From: Actinomycetospora soli
Lineage (GTDB): Bacteria; Actinomycetota; Actinomycetes; Mycobacteriales; Pseudonocardiaceae
Direction: 5' to 3'
DNA: 64,000 nt
Assembly: GCF_021026295.1 (NCBI RefSeq)
Contig: NZ_JAJNDA010000005.1
Coordinates: 310,001 to 374,000 of the forward strand
Positions 1-11,366 of the stretch are shown here, in pieces (position 1 is the stretch's first letter; each line of letters starts with the position of its first letter). The notes beneath the pieces were generated by a model, which worked only from the letters and a program-made list of their open reading frames with translations, was not told the origin of the DNA and searched no databases. Both the position numbers and the translations under genes were made by a program.

Positions 1-340
1 CGCTCGCCTCCCCCGCCCGCGCCACGACGCCGGTGCGGCGCAGGGCCGCGTCGGCCTGCCGGGAACGACGCTTCGCCTCGGCCACCAGTCGGGCCATGCC
101 GCTGTCGGTGATCCGGTAGTAGCGCCGCGCGCGGCCCTGGTGGGTCTCCTCGCGGTCGGGCTCGACGAGCCCGTCGGCGCAGAGCCGGTCCAGCGCGCCG
201 TAGAGCGTGCCGACCTTGAGCGTCACCTCGCCGTCGGAGAGGGCGAGCGTCGACTGCACGATGCCGTAGCCGTGCAGCGGCTCGGCCGCGAGCGCCGTGA
301 GGATCAGGAACGTCTGTTCCGAGAGGGATCTCCGTGCCAT
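1..340 (-). CDS. PadR-family transcriptional regulator (C-terminus outside window)
   Basis: The visible part is the N-terminal 113 codons from an ATG at 338-340. It shows the PadR winged-helix: the start MARRSLSEQTFLILTAL, then a turn reading LHGYGIV, the recognition segment VGTLYGALDRL, and the wing with RYYRITDSG. PadR proteins are usually repressors controlling efflux or stress genes and often themselves. No Shine-Dalgarno is visible; a TATATA hexamer lies 7 nt before the ATG inside a perfect palindrome, which suggests a leaderless, self-repressed gene. The C-terminal dimerisation helices lie beyond position 1. The target gene is not in the window unless it lies to the left. Confidence 0.85.
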   Translation of the reverse strand, partial: MARRSLSEQTFLILTALAAEPLHGYGIVQSTLALSDGEVTLKVGTLYGALDRLCADGLVEPDREETHQGRARRYYRITDSGMARLVAEAKRRSRQADAALRRTGVVARAGEAS

Positions 341-343
341 GGG

Positions 344-357
344 GCGATATATATCGC
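344..357. promoter_or_regulatory. 14-bp perfect palindrome, probable PadR operator over its own -10
   Basis: GCGATATATATCGC is its own reverse complement and stands 3 bp before the PadR ATG. Its centre supplies a TATATA hexamer 7 nt upstream of the start codon. AT-rich palindromes overlapping the -10 are typical PadR autoregulatory operators, so a dimer here would block its own promoter. In this GC-rich sequence such an AT core stands out. Confidence 0.65.
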
Positions 358-391
358 ATGACGAGCTATGAGCGCCAGTCCACCGGACGCA

Positions 392-426
392 CGAAGGCCC
401 CGCCGGTGGGACCGGCGGGGCCTTCG
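392..426. terminator. Strong hairpin terminator after the suf operon
   Basis: A perfect 16-bp stem (392-407 pairing with 411-426) with a GGG loop lies just 3' of sufT and also downstream of nothing else on the minus strand before padR. It probably ends the sufRBDCSUT transcript and insulates padR. There is no U-tract, as is usual in actinobacterial terminators. Confidence 0.75.
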
Positions 427-438
427 GGATCGTCCGGG

Positions 439-837
439 TCAGACGGTGAAGCCGAGCGCCCTCAGCTGCTCGCGACCGTCGTCGGTGATCTTGTCCGGAC
501 CCCACGGCGGCATCCAGACCCAGTTGATGCGCACGTCGTCGACGAGGCCCCCGCCCGGACCCTTGGTGAGGGCGGCGCGGGACTGGTCCTCGATGACGTC
601 GGTCAGCGGGCACGCGGCCGACGTGAGCGTCAGGTCGAGCGTGGCCACCGTGCCGGCGTCCTCGTGGTGCACGTCGATGCCGTACAGCAGGCCGAGGTCC
701 ACGACGTTGATCCCGAGCTCGGGGTCGACCACGTCGCGCATGGCCTCCTCGAGGTCGTCGATCGACGGGGTCTCGGCCTTCGCGGCCGTCGCGGGCATGC
801 CCTCGGCACCGCGGGTGGGTTCGGTCGTCTCCGTCAT
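439..837 (-). CDS. sufT: SufT-like metal-sulfur cluster assembly factor (DUF59/MIP18)
   Basis: 132 aa. The DUF59 core is clear: DPELGINVVDLGLLYG at about residues 39-52, then LTSAACPLTD with the conserved cysteine at 76, and PPWGPDKI near 110. Proteins of this family assist maturation of Fe-S proteins or act in Fe-S carrier steps; SufT is the usual last gene of actinobacterial suf operons. Its ATG overlaps the sufU stop by 4 nt (834-837), so translation is probably coupled. A strong hairpin follows at 392-426. The family also includes PaaD, but the operon context decides for the Fe-S role. Confidence 0.9.
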   Translation of the reverse strand: MTETTEPTRGAEGMPATAAKAETPSIDDLEEAMRDVVDPELGINVVDLGLLYGIDVHHEDAGTVATLDLTLTSAACPLTDVIEDQSRAALTKGPGGGLVDDVRINWVWMPPWGPDKITDDGREQLRALGFTV

Positions 838-1307
838 CGCTGTCCCTCCAGCTCGGGGGCGTTCTCGTCAGCCTGGGCCACCGCGTCCTTGAACGCCAAC
901 CAGCCGAGCAGCGCGCACTTCACGCGCGCCGGGTAGGCGGCCACGCCCGCGAAGGCGACGGCGTCGTCCAGCACGTCCTCGTCGGCCTCGACCTTGCCGC
1001 GGCCCTGCACCATCTCCTGGTAGGCCGCGAGCACCTCGAACGCCTCGCCGACGGTCCGCCCGACGACGAGGTCGTAGGCCACCGAGGTGGCCGCCTGGCT
1101 GATGGAGCAGCCGAGCGAGTCGTAGGACAGGTCCACGACCTTCGCGTCGGCGCCCGAGCCCTCCAGGTGCACCCGCACGGTGACCTCGTCACCGCAGGTC
1201 GGGTTCACGTGGTGGACCTCGGCCTCGTAGGGCTCGCGCAGCCCGCGACCGTGCGGGTTCTTGTAGTGGTCCAGGATGATCTCCTGGTACATGGACTCCA
1301 GCTTCAC
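834..1307 (-). CDS. sufU: SufU Fe-S assembly protein / zinc-dependent sulfurtransferase
   Basis: 157 aa, GTG start preceded by a good AGGAGG. SufU takes persulfide sulfur from SufS and passes it to the SufBCD scaffold. The three conserved cysteines are present, Cys38 (NPTCGD, with Asp40 as the fourth zinc ligand), Cys67 (LGCSIS) and Cys131 (RVKCALLGW), so this is the zinc-binding SufU type and not IscU of the isc system. It lies 15 nt downstream of sufS and overlaps sufT by 4 nt. Confidence 0.95.
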   Translation of the reverse strand: MKLESMYQEIILDHYKNPHGRGLREPYEAEVHHVNPTCGDEVTVRVHLEGSGADAKVVDLSYDSLGCSISQAATSVAYDLVVGRTVGEAFEVLAAYQEMVQGRGKVEADEDVLDDAVAFAGVAAYPARVKCALLGWLAFKDAVAQADENAPELEGQR

Positions 1308-1322
1308 GGCGGGAACCTCCTC

Positions 1323-3406
<2,084 letters not shown>

Positions 3407-3439
3407 CAATCCTCTTTCAGTACGTAACCGTGGTGGTGG

Positions 3440-4696
3440 TCAGACGCCGACGGCCTCGAGCTCGGCCTCGATGGCCGCCTCGAGCCGGTCGCGCAGGGCG
3501 GGCACGCGGACCTTGGCGATGACCTCGCCGAAGAAGCCGCGGACGACGAGCCGACGGGCCTGGGCCTCGGGGATCCCGCGGGCCATCAGGTAGAACAGCT
3601 GCTCGTCGTCGAACCGGCCGGTGGCCGACGCGTGACCGGCGCCGGCGATCTCGCCGGTCTCGATCTCGAGGTTCGGCACCGAGTCGGCCCGCGCGTTGTC
3701 GGTGAGGAGCAGGTTCCGGTTCAGCTCGTAGCTGTCGGTGCCCTCGGCCTCCTTGCGGATGAGGACGTCGCCGACCCACACCGTGTGCGCGGCCTTGTCG
3801 CCCTCGGCGCCCTGCAGCGCGCCCTTGTACATCACGCGCGAGCGGCAGTGGGTGGCCGTGTGGTCCACCAGCAGGCGCTGCTCGAGGTGCTGCCCGCCGT
3901 CGGCGAAGTACAGGCCGTCGAGCTCGGCGTCGCCGCCGGGCGCGCGGTAGTTCACCGTCGGCGAGAGCCGCACGAGGTCGCCGCCGAGAGTGACCGAGGT
4001 GTGCCGGATCGTCGCGTCGCGGCCCACCGACAGGTGCTGCGCGCCGACGAAGACGGCGTCGTCCGCCCAGTCGTGGACCTCGACGACCAGCAGCTTGGCG
4101 CCGTCGCCGACCACGAGCTCGAGGTTGGCGGCCACCGTGCCGGAGCCGCGGTGGTCGACGACGACCACGGCCTCGGCCTGGTGCTCCAGGCGCAACTGCA
4201 GGTGCGCGTACGCGGTCTTCCCGAAGCCGGGTCCCTCGACCTGCACGGTCAGCGGCTCGTCGTCCGAGCGCGGCTGGTCGACGGTGACCACGGTCGCCGT
4301 CGGGAAGGCGGACCAGGCCTGCGCGGCGACGCGGTCGGCGGGGATGCCGCCCTCGCCGATCCGCGCGTCGTCGCGCCCGACGTGCTCGACCCGGACGCCC
4401 CCGAGGTCGTCGGAGGCCGAGTCGCCGAAGCCGGAGCGGACCGTGACGGCGACCTCGCCGTCGGCGGCCGCCCCGTCGTGCAGGCCGTTGAGGCGCCGCA
4501 GCGGCGTGAACCGCCACTGCTCCTCACGGCCGCGCGGGACCTCGAAGGCCTCGACGTCGTAGGAGGTGAACCGCTCCTCCCACGGCGCGATCTTCGGCGA
4601 CGAGGCGGTCTTGATGCCCGGGTCCACGTCGAGGACCGGGGCCCCGGGGGCGGTCGTCGAACCGCCCCCGGTCGAAGCGACAGGTGTGTCGGTCAT
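3440..4696 (-). CDS. sufD: SufD scaffold subunit
   Basis: 418 aa, SufB/SufD beta-helix family. SufD pairs with SufB to form the platform on which clusters are built. The C-terminal third carries the conserved [26 protein letters not shown] block also found in shifted form in SufB. The ATG overlaps the sufB stop by 4 nt, and a 33-nt gap separates it from sufC. The N-terminal 35 residues, rich in Gly, Pro and Ser, are probably disordered. Confidence 0.95.
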   Translation of the reverse strand: MTDTPVASTGGGSTTAPGAPVLDVDPGIKTASSPKIAPWEERFTSYDVEAFEVPRGREEQWRFTPLRRLNGLHDGAAADGEVAVTVRSGFGDSASDDLGGVRVEHVGRDDARIGEGGIPADRVAAQAWSAFPTATVVTVDQPRSDDEPLTVQVEGPGFGKTAYAHLQLRLEHQAEAVVVVDHRGSGTVAANLELVVGDGAKLLVVEVHDWADDAVFVGAQHLSVGRDATIRHTSVTLGGDLVRLSPTVNYRAPGGDAELDGLYFADGGQHLEQRLLVDHTATHCRSRVMYKGALQGAEGDKAAHTVWVGDVLIRKEAEGTDSYELNRNLLLTDNARADSVPNLEIETGEIAGAGHASATGRFDDEQLFYLMARGIPEAQARRLVVRGFFGEVIAKVRVPALRDRLEAAIEAELEAVGV

Positions 4697-6126
4697 CCGA
4701 CAGCGCCCTCCATCTGCAGCTCGATCAGGCGGTTGAGCTCGAGCGCGTACTCCATGGGCAGCTCGCGCGCGATGGGCTCGACGAACCCGCGCACGATCAT
4801 CGCCATGGCCTCGTCCTCGGTGAGGCCGCGGGACATCAGGTAGAAGAGCTGGTCCTCGCTGACCTTCGAGACGGTCGCCTCGTGGCCCATCGTCACGTCG
4901 TCCTCGCGGACGTCGACGTAGGGATAGGTGTCCGAGCGGCTGATCGTGTCGACCAGCAGCGCGTCGCACTTCACCGTCGACCGCGAGTGGTGCGCCCCCT
5001 TGTTCACGCGGACCAGGCCGCGGTAGGAGGTCCGACCGCCGCCGCGCGCCACCGACTTCGAGATGATCGTCGACGACGTGTGCGGGGCCAGGTGCACCAT
5101 CTTGGCGCCGGCGTCCTGGTGCTGACCCTCGCCGGAGAACGCCACCGAGAGCACCTCGCCCTTGGCGTGCGGGCCGGTCAGCCAGACGGCCGGGTACTTC
5201 ATCGTCACCTTGGAGCCGATGTTGCCGTCGACCCACTCCATGGTCGCGCCCTCTTCGGCCTTGGCGCGCTTGGTGACCAGGTTGTAGACGTTGTTCGACC
5301 AGTTCTGGATGGTCGTGTAGCGGCAGCGGCCGCCCTTCTTCACGACGATCTCGACGACCGCGGAGTGCAGCGAGTCGCTCGAGTAGATCGGCGCCGTGCA
5401 GCCCTCGACGTAGTGGACGTAGGCGTCCTCGTCGACGATGATCAGCGTCCGCTCGAACTGGCCCATGTTCTCGGTGTTGATCCGGAAGTAGGCCTGCAGC
5501 GGGATGTCGACGTGGACACCCTTCGGCACGTAGATGAACGAGCCGCCGGACCAGACCGCCGAGTTCAGCGCGGAGAACTTGTTGTCGCCGGCCGGGATCA
5601 CCGAGCCGAAGTACTCCTCGAACAGCTCCGGGTGCTCACGCAGCCCGGTGTCGGTGTCCATGAAGATGACACCCTGCTGCTCCAGGTCCTCGCGGATCTG
5701 GTGGTAGACGACCTCGGACTCGTACTGCGCCGCGACACCGGCCACCAGACGGGCCTTCTCGGCCTCCGGGATGCCGAGCTTGTCGTAGGTCGACTTGATG
5801 TCGTCGGGCAGGTCCTCCCAGCTCTGGGCCTGCTTCTCCGTGGAGCGCACGAAGTACTTGATGTTGTCGAAGTCGATGCCCGACAGGTCGGAACCCCACT
5901 GCGGCATCGGCTTCTTGTCGAACATGCCGAGCGCCTTCAGGCGCAGCTGGAGCATCCAGTCCGGCTCGCTCTTCTTGGCCGAGATGTCGCGGACGACCGC
6001 CTCGTTGAGACCACGCTGGGCGCTGGCGCCCGCGTCGTCGCTGTCGTGCCAGCCGAACTGGTAGCTGCCCAGGGAGGCGAGGGTCTCCTCCTGGGTCAGC
6101 GTCTCCTTCTCCGGCGCGGTGGTCAT
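4693..6126 (-). CDS. sufB: SufB Fe-S cluster scaffold, without intein
   Basis: 477 aa, the main scaffold subunit. Landmarks are [10 protein letters not shown] near residue 100, [12 protein letters not shown] in the middle and [18 protein letters not shown] near the C-terminus. The gene is contiguous: the M. tuberculosis orthologue is known for carrying an intein, and none is present here, with the length matching intein-free SufB. It follows sufR with a 4-nt overlap, so the repressor and scaffold are made from one message. Confidence 0.97.
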   Translation of the reverse strand: MTTAPEKETLTQEETLASLGSYQFGWHDSDDAGASAQRGLNEAVVRDISAKKSEPDWMLQLRLKALGMFDKKPMPQWGSDLSGIDFDNIKYFVRSTEKQAQSWEDLPDDIKSTYDKLGIPEAEKARLVAGVAAQYESEVVYHQIREDLEQQGVIFMDTDTGLREHPELFEEYFGSVIPAGDNKFSALNSAVWSGGSFIYVPKGVHVDIPLQAYFRINTENMGQFERTLIIVDEDAYVHYVEGCTAPIYSSDSLHSAVVEIVVKKGGRCRYTTIQNWSNNVYNLVTKRAKAEEGATMEWVDGNIGSKVTMKYPAVWLTGPHAKGEVLSVAFSGEGQHQDAGAKMVHLAPHTSSTIISKSVARGGGRTSYRGLVRVNKGAHHSRSTVKCDALLVDTISRSDTYPYVDVREDDVTMGHEATVSKVSEDQLFYLMSRGLTEDEAMAMIVRGFVEPIARELPMEYALELNRLIELQMEGAVG

Positions 6127-6908
6127 ACGACCTGCCTTCCCTGGTTCTCGGGTGCTCCGCCGGTGGTGGTGGCGGCGGAGGAGGACTCCGTGGAGTCACC
6201 GGTGCCCGTGCGCTGGTCGCGCTGGGCCGGCACGTGGGTGGTGCACGCGGCGTCGCCGCGCGCGATCGTGGCCAGCCGTTGCACGTGGGTGCCCAGCAGC
6301 TCGGCGAAGACCTCGGCCTCCGCCTCGCAGAGCTGGGGGAACTCGGCCGCGACGTCCGCGACCGGGCAGTGGTGCTGGCACAGCTGCTCGCCCGCACCGC
6401 TCGTGGTGGCGCCGCGGCTGGTGGCCGCGTACCCCTCGGCGGTCAGGGCCCCGGCCAGCCGCCGGGCCCTGTCGGCCCGGTCGGCACCGGACTCGATGTG
6501 CTCGCGGTGCGCGCCGACCATGGCCAGCGCGCGGTCGCGGGCGAACGCGCGGACCGCGTCCTCCCCGGCCGCGTCGCCGAGGCGGCGCAGCGCGGCGACC
6601 GCGAGGTCGGCCGGACCGTGCTCGCCGCGACCGGCGCGGGCACGTCCCGACGTGGTGAGCAGGAACTGACGGGCCGGGCGTCCCCGCTTGCCGGAGGCGG
6701 GGGCGTCCCGGGTGGAGACGGTGCCCTCGGCGCACAGGGCGTCGAGGTGGCGCCGGACCCCCGGGCCCGAGAGCTGCAACTGGTCGGCGAGCGTCGCGGC
6801 GGTCGTCGGTCCGCGCTCGAGGAGGAGGCGGACCACCGCGTCCCGCGTACGCCCGTCGGCGGCGGAGCGAGCGTGTGCCGGGTGCACGTCGTGCGCGCCC
6901 TGGCTCAT
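6123..6908 (-). CDS. sufR: SufR Fe-S-sensing repressor of the suf operon
   Basis: 261 aa from the ATG at 6906-6908, chosen because GGAGG stands just before it; an upstream in-frame ATG at 6950 has no such site. An N-terminal winged helix (about residues 15-80) is followed by a dimer domain ending in the cysteine-rich sensor: [10 protein letters not shown], then FPQLCEAE, then GDAACTTH. These cysteines bind a cluster in SufR proteins, which repress suf when clusters are plentiful. First gene of the operon; mptB is divergent, the same arrangement as in mycobacteria. Confidence 0.93.
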   Translation of the reverse strand: MSQGAHDVHPAHARSAADGRTRDAVVRLLLERGPTTAATLADQLQLSGPGVRRHLDALCAEGTVSTRDAPASGKRGRPARQFLLTTSGRARAGRGEHGPADLAVAALRRLGDAAGEDAVRAFARDRALAMVGAHREHIESGADRADRARRLAGALTAEGYAATSRGATTSGAGEQLCQHHCPVADVAAEFPQLCEAEAEVFAELLGTHVQRLATIARGDAACTTHVPAQRDQRTGTGDSTESSSAATTTGGAPENQGRQVV

Positions 6909-7070
6909 CTCCCACCTCCGATCGATCGACTCCGGCAGATCATGACACATCGGCCCTCGCTTTTGACAACACCAGTCTTGCCTATATGTCCCGACCCGGC
7001 AAAGCCGGGCGGACCGGCGTGGTACGGGTCACGCCCACCGGCCCCGACCCGGCGTCGGGAAGGCCCTCGG
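6909..7070. promoter_or_regulatory. Divergent sufR / mptB control region
   Basis: 175 bp separate the two divergent starts. It holds a TTGACA (6963-6968) and TATATG (6983-6988) only 14 bp apart, a separated GACACAT and ATATGTC pair (6954-6960 and 6984-6990) that could be part of a SufR site, and a short hairpin CCCGGC-AAA-GCCGGG at 6995-7009. No copy of the mycobacterial SufR operator was recognised with confidence. Confidence 0.35.
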
Positions 7071-7076
7071 TATCGT
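7071..7076 (+). promoter_or_regulatory. Probable -10 of leaderless mptB
   Basis: TATCGT, matching the actinobacterial TAnnnT, ends exactly 7 nt before the GTG of mptB, and no Shine-Dalgarno is present, so the transcript probably begins at the start codon. Confidence 0.5.
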
Positions 7077-7083
7077 CCCCGGG

Positions 7084-8658
7084 GTGACCGCGACGGCCCC
7101 GACGGCTCCCCCCGGGTCCGAGCCGCCGACCCGGTCGCGGTCCGCGGCGGAGGCGCCCGCGACGCCCGACGAACGACGCCGGCTGCGGTTCTGCCGGCGG
7201 TTCGGCTTCACCGGGGCGCTCCTCATGGCCGTCGGGGCGCTCGGGTGCGGGGCGACGCCGGCGTCGGCGTACAACCCCCTGCTGGGGATGCGGGTCCTGG
7301 GCCTGCCCGGCCGACTGCCGACGGTGTCCCTCGCGATGGCCTACGTCGGCATGGGCATGGTCGTGCTCGCCTGGCTCTGGCTCGGGCGGCTCGCCTGGCC
7401 CGGCCGCGTCCGGCTGACCGTGCGACAGCTCTCCCGCATCCTCGTCATGTGGTGCGCGCCGCTGGCCGTGGCGCCGCCGCTGTTCTCCACCGACGTCTAC
7501 GGCTACCTCTCGCAGGCCGAGGTCGTCTCCCGCGGCTTCGACCCGTACGTCTTCGGCGCCGCGCAGGCCCTCGGGCTCGACGACCCGCTGGTCGCCTCGA
7601 TCCCCACCATCTGGCGGACGACGCCCTCGCCCTACGGCCCGGGCTTCCTCACCTTCGGGCGGCTGGTCACCGCGATCGCCGGCGAGAACATCGTGCTCGG
7701 CGTGTACCTGCACCGGATCCTGGCGCTGATCGGGCTCGGCCTCGTGATCTGGGCGGCGCCGCACCTCGCCCGCCGCGCCGGCGTCGAGCCGATCGCGGCG
7801 CTGTGGCTCGCGGTGAGCCCGCTGGTGCTCTTCCACCTCGTCTCGGGCATCCACAACGACGCGATCATGATGGGCGTCGTCCTGTTCGGCCTCGAGATCG
7901 GCTTCCGCTACTCCTGGTTCGTCGGCGCGCTGCTGATCGGCCTCGGCGCCTCCGGGAAGATCCCGGCGATCCTCGCGCTCGCATTCCTGGGTGCGCACGT
8001 CGCGCGGAAACGCTGCCTGGCCGCGGGCAAGGACCCGACCGGGCGCGACGGCGTGATCGCGCTGGTCCGGTACGGCGCGGGCGTGGCGGCGACGGGGCTC
8101 GCCGTCGTGGTCGCCGTGTCCGTCGGCTCCGGGCTGGGCTTCGGGTGGATCACCGCCCTGTCGGTGCCGAACCTGCTGCGCTCGTGGCTGTCGGTGACCA
8201 CCGACCTCGGGGTGCTCGGCGGCCAGATCGGCATCTGGCTCGGCCTCGGCGACCACACCGACGCGGTGCTCTCGCTCACCCGCTCGGCCGGGCTCGGCGT
8301 CGCCGCCCTCGTGTGCGTGCTGCTCGTGTTCATGGTGCTGCGCGGGCGGCTGCACCCGGTGGCGGGCGTCGCGTACGGCTTCGGCGCGGTGTTCCTGGCG
8401 GGGCCGGTGCTGCACCCCTGGTACCTGCTGTGGCTCATGGTGCCGCTGGCCTGCTCGGTGACCGCGCCGCGCGTGCGCGGGTGCGCGGTCGCCGTGATCG
8501 CCGCCGTCTCGCTGCTCGTGCCGCCCACGGGCAACGACTTCACCTTCCGCGCCTACCAGCTGCCGATGGCGATCACGGCGGCGCTGCTGGTCGCGATCGT
8601 GCCGCTGCTCGCCGCGCGCGGGAACACCCCGCGGGTCCCGCCGCGGACGGAGACCTAG
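7084..8658 (+). CDS. mptB: MptB-like polyprenyl-phosphomannose alpha-1,6-mannosyltransferase
   Basis: 524 aa integral membrane GT-C glycosyltransferase with about a dozen hydrophobic segments after a charged, Pro/Ala-rich cytoplasmic N-terminus. The first large loop carries the GT-C acidic motif as FSTDVYGYLSQ (Asp137), followed by PSPYGPGF. In mycobacteria and corynebacteria MptA/MptB build the alpha-1,6-mannan core of lipomannan from polyprenyl-phosphate-mannose outside the membrane. The position next to sufR and before the ABC genes matches mptB in M. tuberculosis. The exact acceptor here is inferred. Confidence 0.8.
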   Translation: MTATAPTAPPGSEPPTRSRSAAEAPATPDERRRLRFCRRFGFTGALLMAVGALGCGATPASAYNPLLGMRVLGLPGRLPTVSLAMAYVGMGMVVLAWLWLGRLAWPGRVRLTVRQLSRILVMWCAPLAVAPPLFSTDVYGYLSQAEVVSRGFDPYVFGAAQALGLDDPLVASIPTIWRTTPSPYGPGFLTFGRLVTAIAGENIVLGVYLHRILALIGLGLVIWAAPHLARRAGVEPIAALWLAVSPLVLFHLVSGIHNDAIMMGVVLFGLEIGFRYSWFVGALLIGLGASGKIPAILALAFLGAHVARKRCLAAGKDPTGRDGVIALVRYGAGVAATGLAVVVAVSVGSGLGFGWITALSVPNLLRSWLSVTTDLGVLGGQIGIWLGLGDHTDAVLSLTRSAGLGVAALVCVLLVFMVLRGRLHPVAGVAYGFGAVFLAGPVLHPWYLLWLMVPLACSVTAPRVRGCAVAVIAAVSLLVPPTGNDFTFRAYQLPMAITAALLVAIVPLLAARGNTPRVPPRTET

Positions 8659-8661
8659 GCT
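8656..8661 (+). promoter_or_regulatory. Probable -10 overlapping the mptB stop codon
   Basis: TAGGCT begins with the TAG stop of mptB and ends 7 nt before the GTG of the ABC ATPase. No ribosome binding site is seen. The same hexamer with the same spacing stands before ctaA. Confidence 0.5.
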
Positions 8662-8668
8662 GGGCCTC

Positions 8669-9595
8669 GTGAGTGCGGAACCGGCCGTCGAGGTGCACGA
8701 CCTCGTCGTGCGCTACAGCACGACGACGGCGGTCGACGGACTCGACCTCGAGCTCCGGCACGGGCGGGTCCTCGCGCTGCTGGGGCCGAACGGCGCCGGC
8801 AAGACGACGACCGTCGAGGTCTGCGAGGGCTTCCGGTCCCGGACGGCAGGTGCGGTGCGGGTGCTCGGGCAGGACCCGGCGGGTGCGCCGGAGTCGCTGC
8901 GCGCCCGCATCGGGGTGATGCCCCAGGGCGGTGGTGCGTACCCGATGGTGCGGGTGCGCGAGATGCTCGACCTCGTCGCCGCCTGCTCGGCGCACCCGCT
9001 CGACACCGGCTGGCTGATCGAGACCCTCGGGCTGGAGTCCTGCGCGAAGCTGCCCTACAAGCGGCTCTCCGGCGGCCAGCAGCAGCGGCTCAGCCTCGCC
9101 TGCGCGATCGTCGGGCGGCCGGAGCTGGTGTTCCTCGACGAACCCACCTCGAGCCTCGACCCGCAGGGTCGGCACCTGGTCTGGGACCTCGTGCGGGCCC
9201 TGCGCACCGACGGGGTCGCCGTCCTGCTGACCACGCACTTCATGCAGGAGGCCGAGGCGCTGGCCGACGACGTCGTGATCGTCGACCACGGCCGCGTCGT
9301 CGCCGCGGGCTCCCCCGAGGAGCTCACCACCTCCGGTGCCGAGGACACGATGCGCTTCCGCGCGCCGCCCGGCATGGACCTCACGCTGCTCGAGGGCGTG
9401 CTGCCCGAGGGCTACCTCTCGAAGGAGGGGCCGCCCGGCCACTACACCGTGTCGGGCCGGATCGACCCGCAGGTCCTCGCCGCCGTCACCGCCTGGTGCG
9501 CGCGCCAGGGCGTGCTCGCCGACGACGTGCGGGTGGGCCGCCGCAGCCTCGAGGACGTCTTCCTCGACCTCACCGGGCGGGAGCTGCGCTCGTGA
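8669..9595 (+). CDS. ABC transporter ATP-binding protein (DrrA-like)
   Basis: 308 aa. Walker A GPNGAGKTT (about 39-47), Q-loop in MPQGGGAYPM, signature LSGGQQQR, Walker B LVFLDEPTSS and switch His in LLTTHFMQEAEALADD. The C-terminal 90 residues form the extra domain common in drug and polyketide exporters of the DrrA type. It overlaps the permease gene by 4 nt. The substrate is unknown; in mycobacteria this pair also lies between mptB and the heme A synthase gene, hinting at an envelope or respiratory role. Confidence 0.92.
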   Translation: MSAEPAVEVHDLVVRYSTTTAVDGLDLELRHGRVLALLGPNGAGKTTTVEVCEGFRSRTAGAVRVLGQDPAGAPESLRARIGVMPQGGGAYPMVRVREMLDLVAACSAHPLDTGWLIETLGLESCAKLPYKRLSGGQQQRLSLACAIVGRPELVFLDEPTSSLDPQGRHLVWDLVRALRTDGVAVLLTTHFMQEAEALADDVVIVDHGRVVAAGSPEELTTSGAEDTMRFRAPPGMDLTLLEGVLPEGYLSKEGPPGHYTVSGRIDPQVLAAVTAWCARQGVLADDVRVGRRSLEDVFLDLTGRELRS

Positions 9596-10371
9596 GCACC
9601 GGCTTCGACACCGGCACCTTCTCCCCCGACCCCGGGGCGGGCTCGCGCGGACGCATGCTCGCCGTGCACACGCGCACCGAGACGCTGCTCGCGCTGCGGC
9701 ACTCCGAGCAGCTGCTGCTCACGCTCGTCATCCCGCTCGCCCTGCTGATCGGGCTCACGCTGCTGCAGGGGCTCGTCGAGCTGCCCGAGCCGCGGGTGAA
9801 CGCCGCGCTCGGCACCGTGCTCGCGCTCGCCATGATGTCCACCGGCTTCACCTCGCAGGCCATCGCGCTGGGCTTCGACCGGCGCTACGGCCTCATGCGG
9901 CGGCTCGCCGCGACGGCGATCCCCCGCTGGCTCGTCGTCACCGGACGCCTGGGCGGCATGGCGGCGGTGGTCGTCATCCAGGTCGTCGTCCTCGGCGGGG
10001 TCGCGCTGGCCCTGGGCTGGCGTCCCGACGCCGGGTCGCTCGGCTGGGCGCTGCTGCTGGTCGTCCTCGGGGCCGGCGCCTTCGGTGCGTGCGGGCTGCT
10101 GCTCGGCGGGTCGGTGCGCGCGGACCTCGTGCTCGTCATCGCCAACGTCGTGTGGTTCGTCCTGCTGTTCGTCGGCGGCATCGTGGTGCCGGCCGACCAG
10201 CTCCCCGGTGCCCTGGGGAGTCTCGTCATGCTGCTGCCCAGCGGCGCGCTCGCGGAGGGCCTGCGCGACGTTCTGCTCGGCGGGACGCCGGGGCTCGGGC
10301 ACGTCGTCGTCCTGCTCGTGTGGGGCGTCGTGGCGGGTCTCGTGGCGGGCCGCACGCTGAAGTGGGACTGA
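9592..10371 (+). CDS. ABC-2 type transporter permease
   Basis: 259 aa from a GTG that overlaps the ATPase stop. A cytoplasmic head of about 35 residues is followed by six hydrophobic segments, the ABC-2 topology; the segment GFDRRYGLMRRLAATAIPRW is the amphipathic coupling region typical of this family. It forms an exporter with the preceding ATPase. Substrate not predictable. Confidence 0.9.
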   Translation: MSTGFDTGTFSPDPGAGSRGRMLAVHTRTETLLALRHSEQLLLTLVIPLALLIGLTLLQGLVELPEPRVNAALGTVLALAMMSTGFTSQAIALGFDRRYGLMRRLAATAIPRWLVVTGRLGGMAAVVVIQVVVLGGVALALGWRPDAGSLGWALLLVVLGAGAFGACGLLLGGSVRADLVLVIANVVWFVLLFVGGIVVPADQLPGALGSLVMLLPSGALAEGLRDVLLGGTPGLGHVVVLLVWGVVAGLVAGRTLKWD

Positions 10372-10395
10372 TGGGTGCTCAACTACCCGTTGTCG

Positions 10396-10401
10396 TAGGC
10401 T
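10396..10401 (+). promoter_or_regulatory. Probable -10 of leaderless ctaA
   Basis: TAGGCT followed by 7 nt and the GTG start of the heme A synthase gene; no Shine-Dalgarno. The hexamer lies 24 nt after the permease stop. Confidence 0.5.
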
Positions 10402-10408
10402 CGGGGTC

Positions 10409-11356
10409 GTGAGGACTCCCCCGGCGCTGATGCGAGGGCTCGCGGTCGCGGCCGTGGTCGGCCAGGGCGGGATCGCGGTGACCGGCGCCGCCGTGCGCGT
10501 CACCGGCTCCGGCCTGGGCTGCCCGACCTGGCCGCAGTGCTTCCCCGGCAGCATGGTCCCGGTCGCGCACGCCGAGATCTCGGCGCTGCACCAGTGGATC
10601 GAGTTCGGCAACCGGCTGCTGGGCATCGCGCTCGTGCTCGTGACGGGCGCCTGCGTGATCGCGGCCCTGTTCGTGCGGCCGCGGCGCCGTCGGCTGCTCC
10701 TGCTGGCCTGCACCATGCCGCTCGGGGTGGTCGCCCAGGCCGTGATCGGCGGGATCACCGTGCTGACCGGGCTCGCCTGGTACACGGTGGCGCCGCACTT
10801 CATCGTCTCGGTGCCGCTCGTCTGGCTCGCGGTGCTGCTGGCGCGGGACGCGTGGGCCCTCGAGTCCCCGACCGAGGCGCGCGAGACCGTCGTCCCGCGG
10901 GCGGTGCGCGGGCTCGTCGGGGTGAGCGCGGCCGTGCTCGTCGCGCTGGTGGTGGTGGGCACGCTGGTCACGGCGGCCGGCCCGCACGCGGGCGACCCGG
11001 CCACGCCGCGCCTGACGGCGTTCTCGGTCGCCGACCTCGCCATGGCTCACGCGCACCTGCTGTTCGCGTTCCTCGGCCTGCTCGTGGGCCTGGGCTTCCT
11101 GCTGCACGCCGTGGCGGCGCCGCGGTCGGTGCTGGTCCGGTTCCGCGTGCTCGTCGCCGTGACGCTCGCGCAGGGCGTGCTCGGTGGCGTCCAGTACGCG
11201 ATCGGCGTGCCCGAGGTGCTCGTGGCGCTGCACGTGCTGGGCTCGATGCTCGTCGTCGCGGCCACGGCGTGGCTGTGGGCCGGGACCACCCGACCCGCGC
11301 TCGCGGACCCGTCGTCGGGAACGTCCTCGCGCGCGATGGCGGTGGCGCAGTCCTAG
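10409..11356 (+). CDS. ctaA: Heme A synthase (COX15/CtaA)
   Basis: 315 aa membrane protein that oxidises heme O to heme A for cytochrome aa3 oxidase. Eight hydrophobic segments; the conserved first-loop motif is present as GAAVRVTGSGLGCPTWPQCF with the cysteine pair, then HQWIEFGNRLLG with the heme-ligand His, and later HFIVS and AHAHL histidines. It works with CtaB (13942-14898), which makes heme O. Here ctaA and ctaB are convergent, separated by the quinone reductase and the repeat-flanked gene. Confidence 0.95.
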   Translation: MRTPPALMRGLAVAAVVGQGGIAVTGAAVRVTGSGLGCPTWPQCFPGSMVPVAHAEISALHQWIEFGNRLLGIALVLVTGACVIAALFVRPRRRRLLLLACTMPLGVVAQAVIGGITVLTGLAWYTVAPHFIVSVPLVWLAVLLARDAWALESPTEARETVVPRAVRGLVGVSAAVLVALVVVGTLVTAAGPHAGDPATPRLTAFSVADLAMAHAHLLFAFLGLLVGLGFLLHAVAAPRSVLVRFRVLVAVTLAQGVLGGVQYAIGVPEVLVALHVLGSMLVVAATAWLWAGTTRPALADPSSGTSSRAMAVAQS

Positions 11357-11359
11357 ATT
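11354..11359 (+). promoter_or_regulatory. Probable -10 overlapping the ctaA stop codon
   Basis: TAGATT, a full TAnnnT match, starts with the TAG stop of ctaA and ends 7 nt before the ATG of the quinone reductase. Confidence 0.55.
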
Positions 11360-11366
11360 GATCTCC

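Noticed and set aside
6909-7083. Classic SigA promoter TTGACA...TATATG for mptB
   Set aside because: The spacer is only 14 bp; the TATCGT hexamer 7 nt before the GTG fits better. Kept only as part of the control region.
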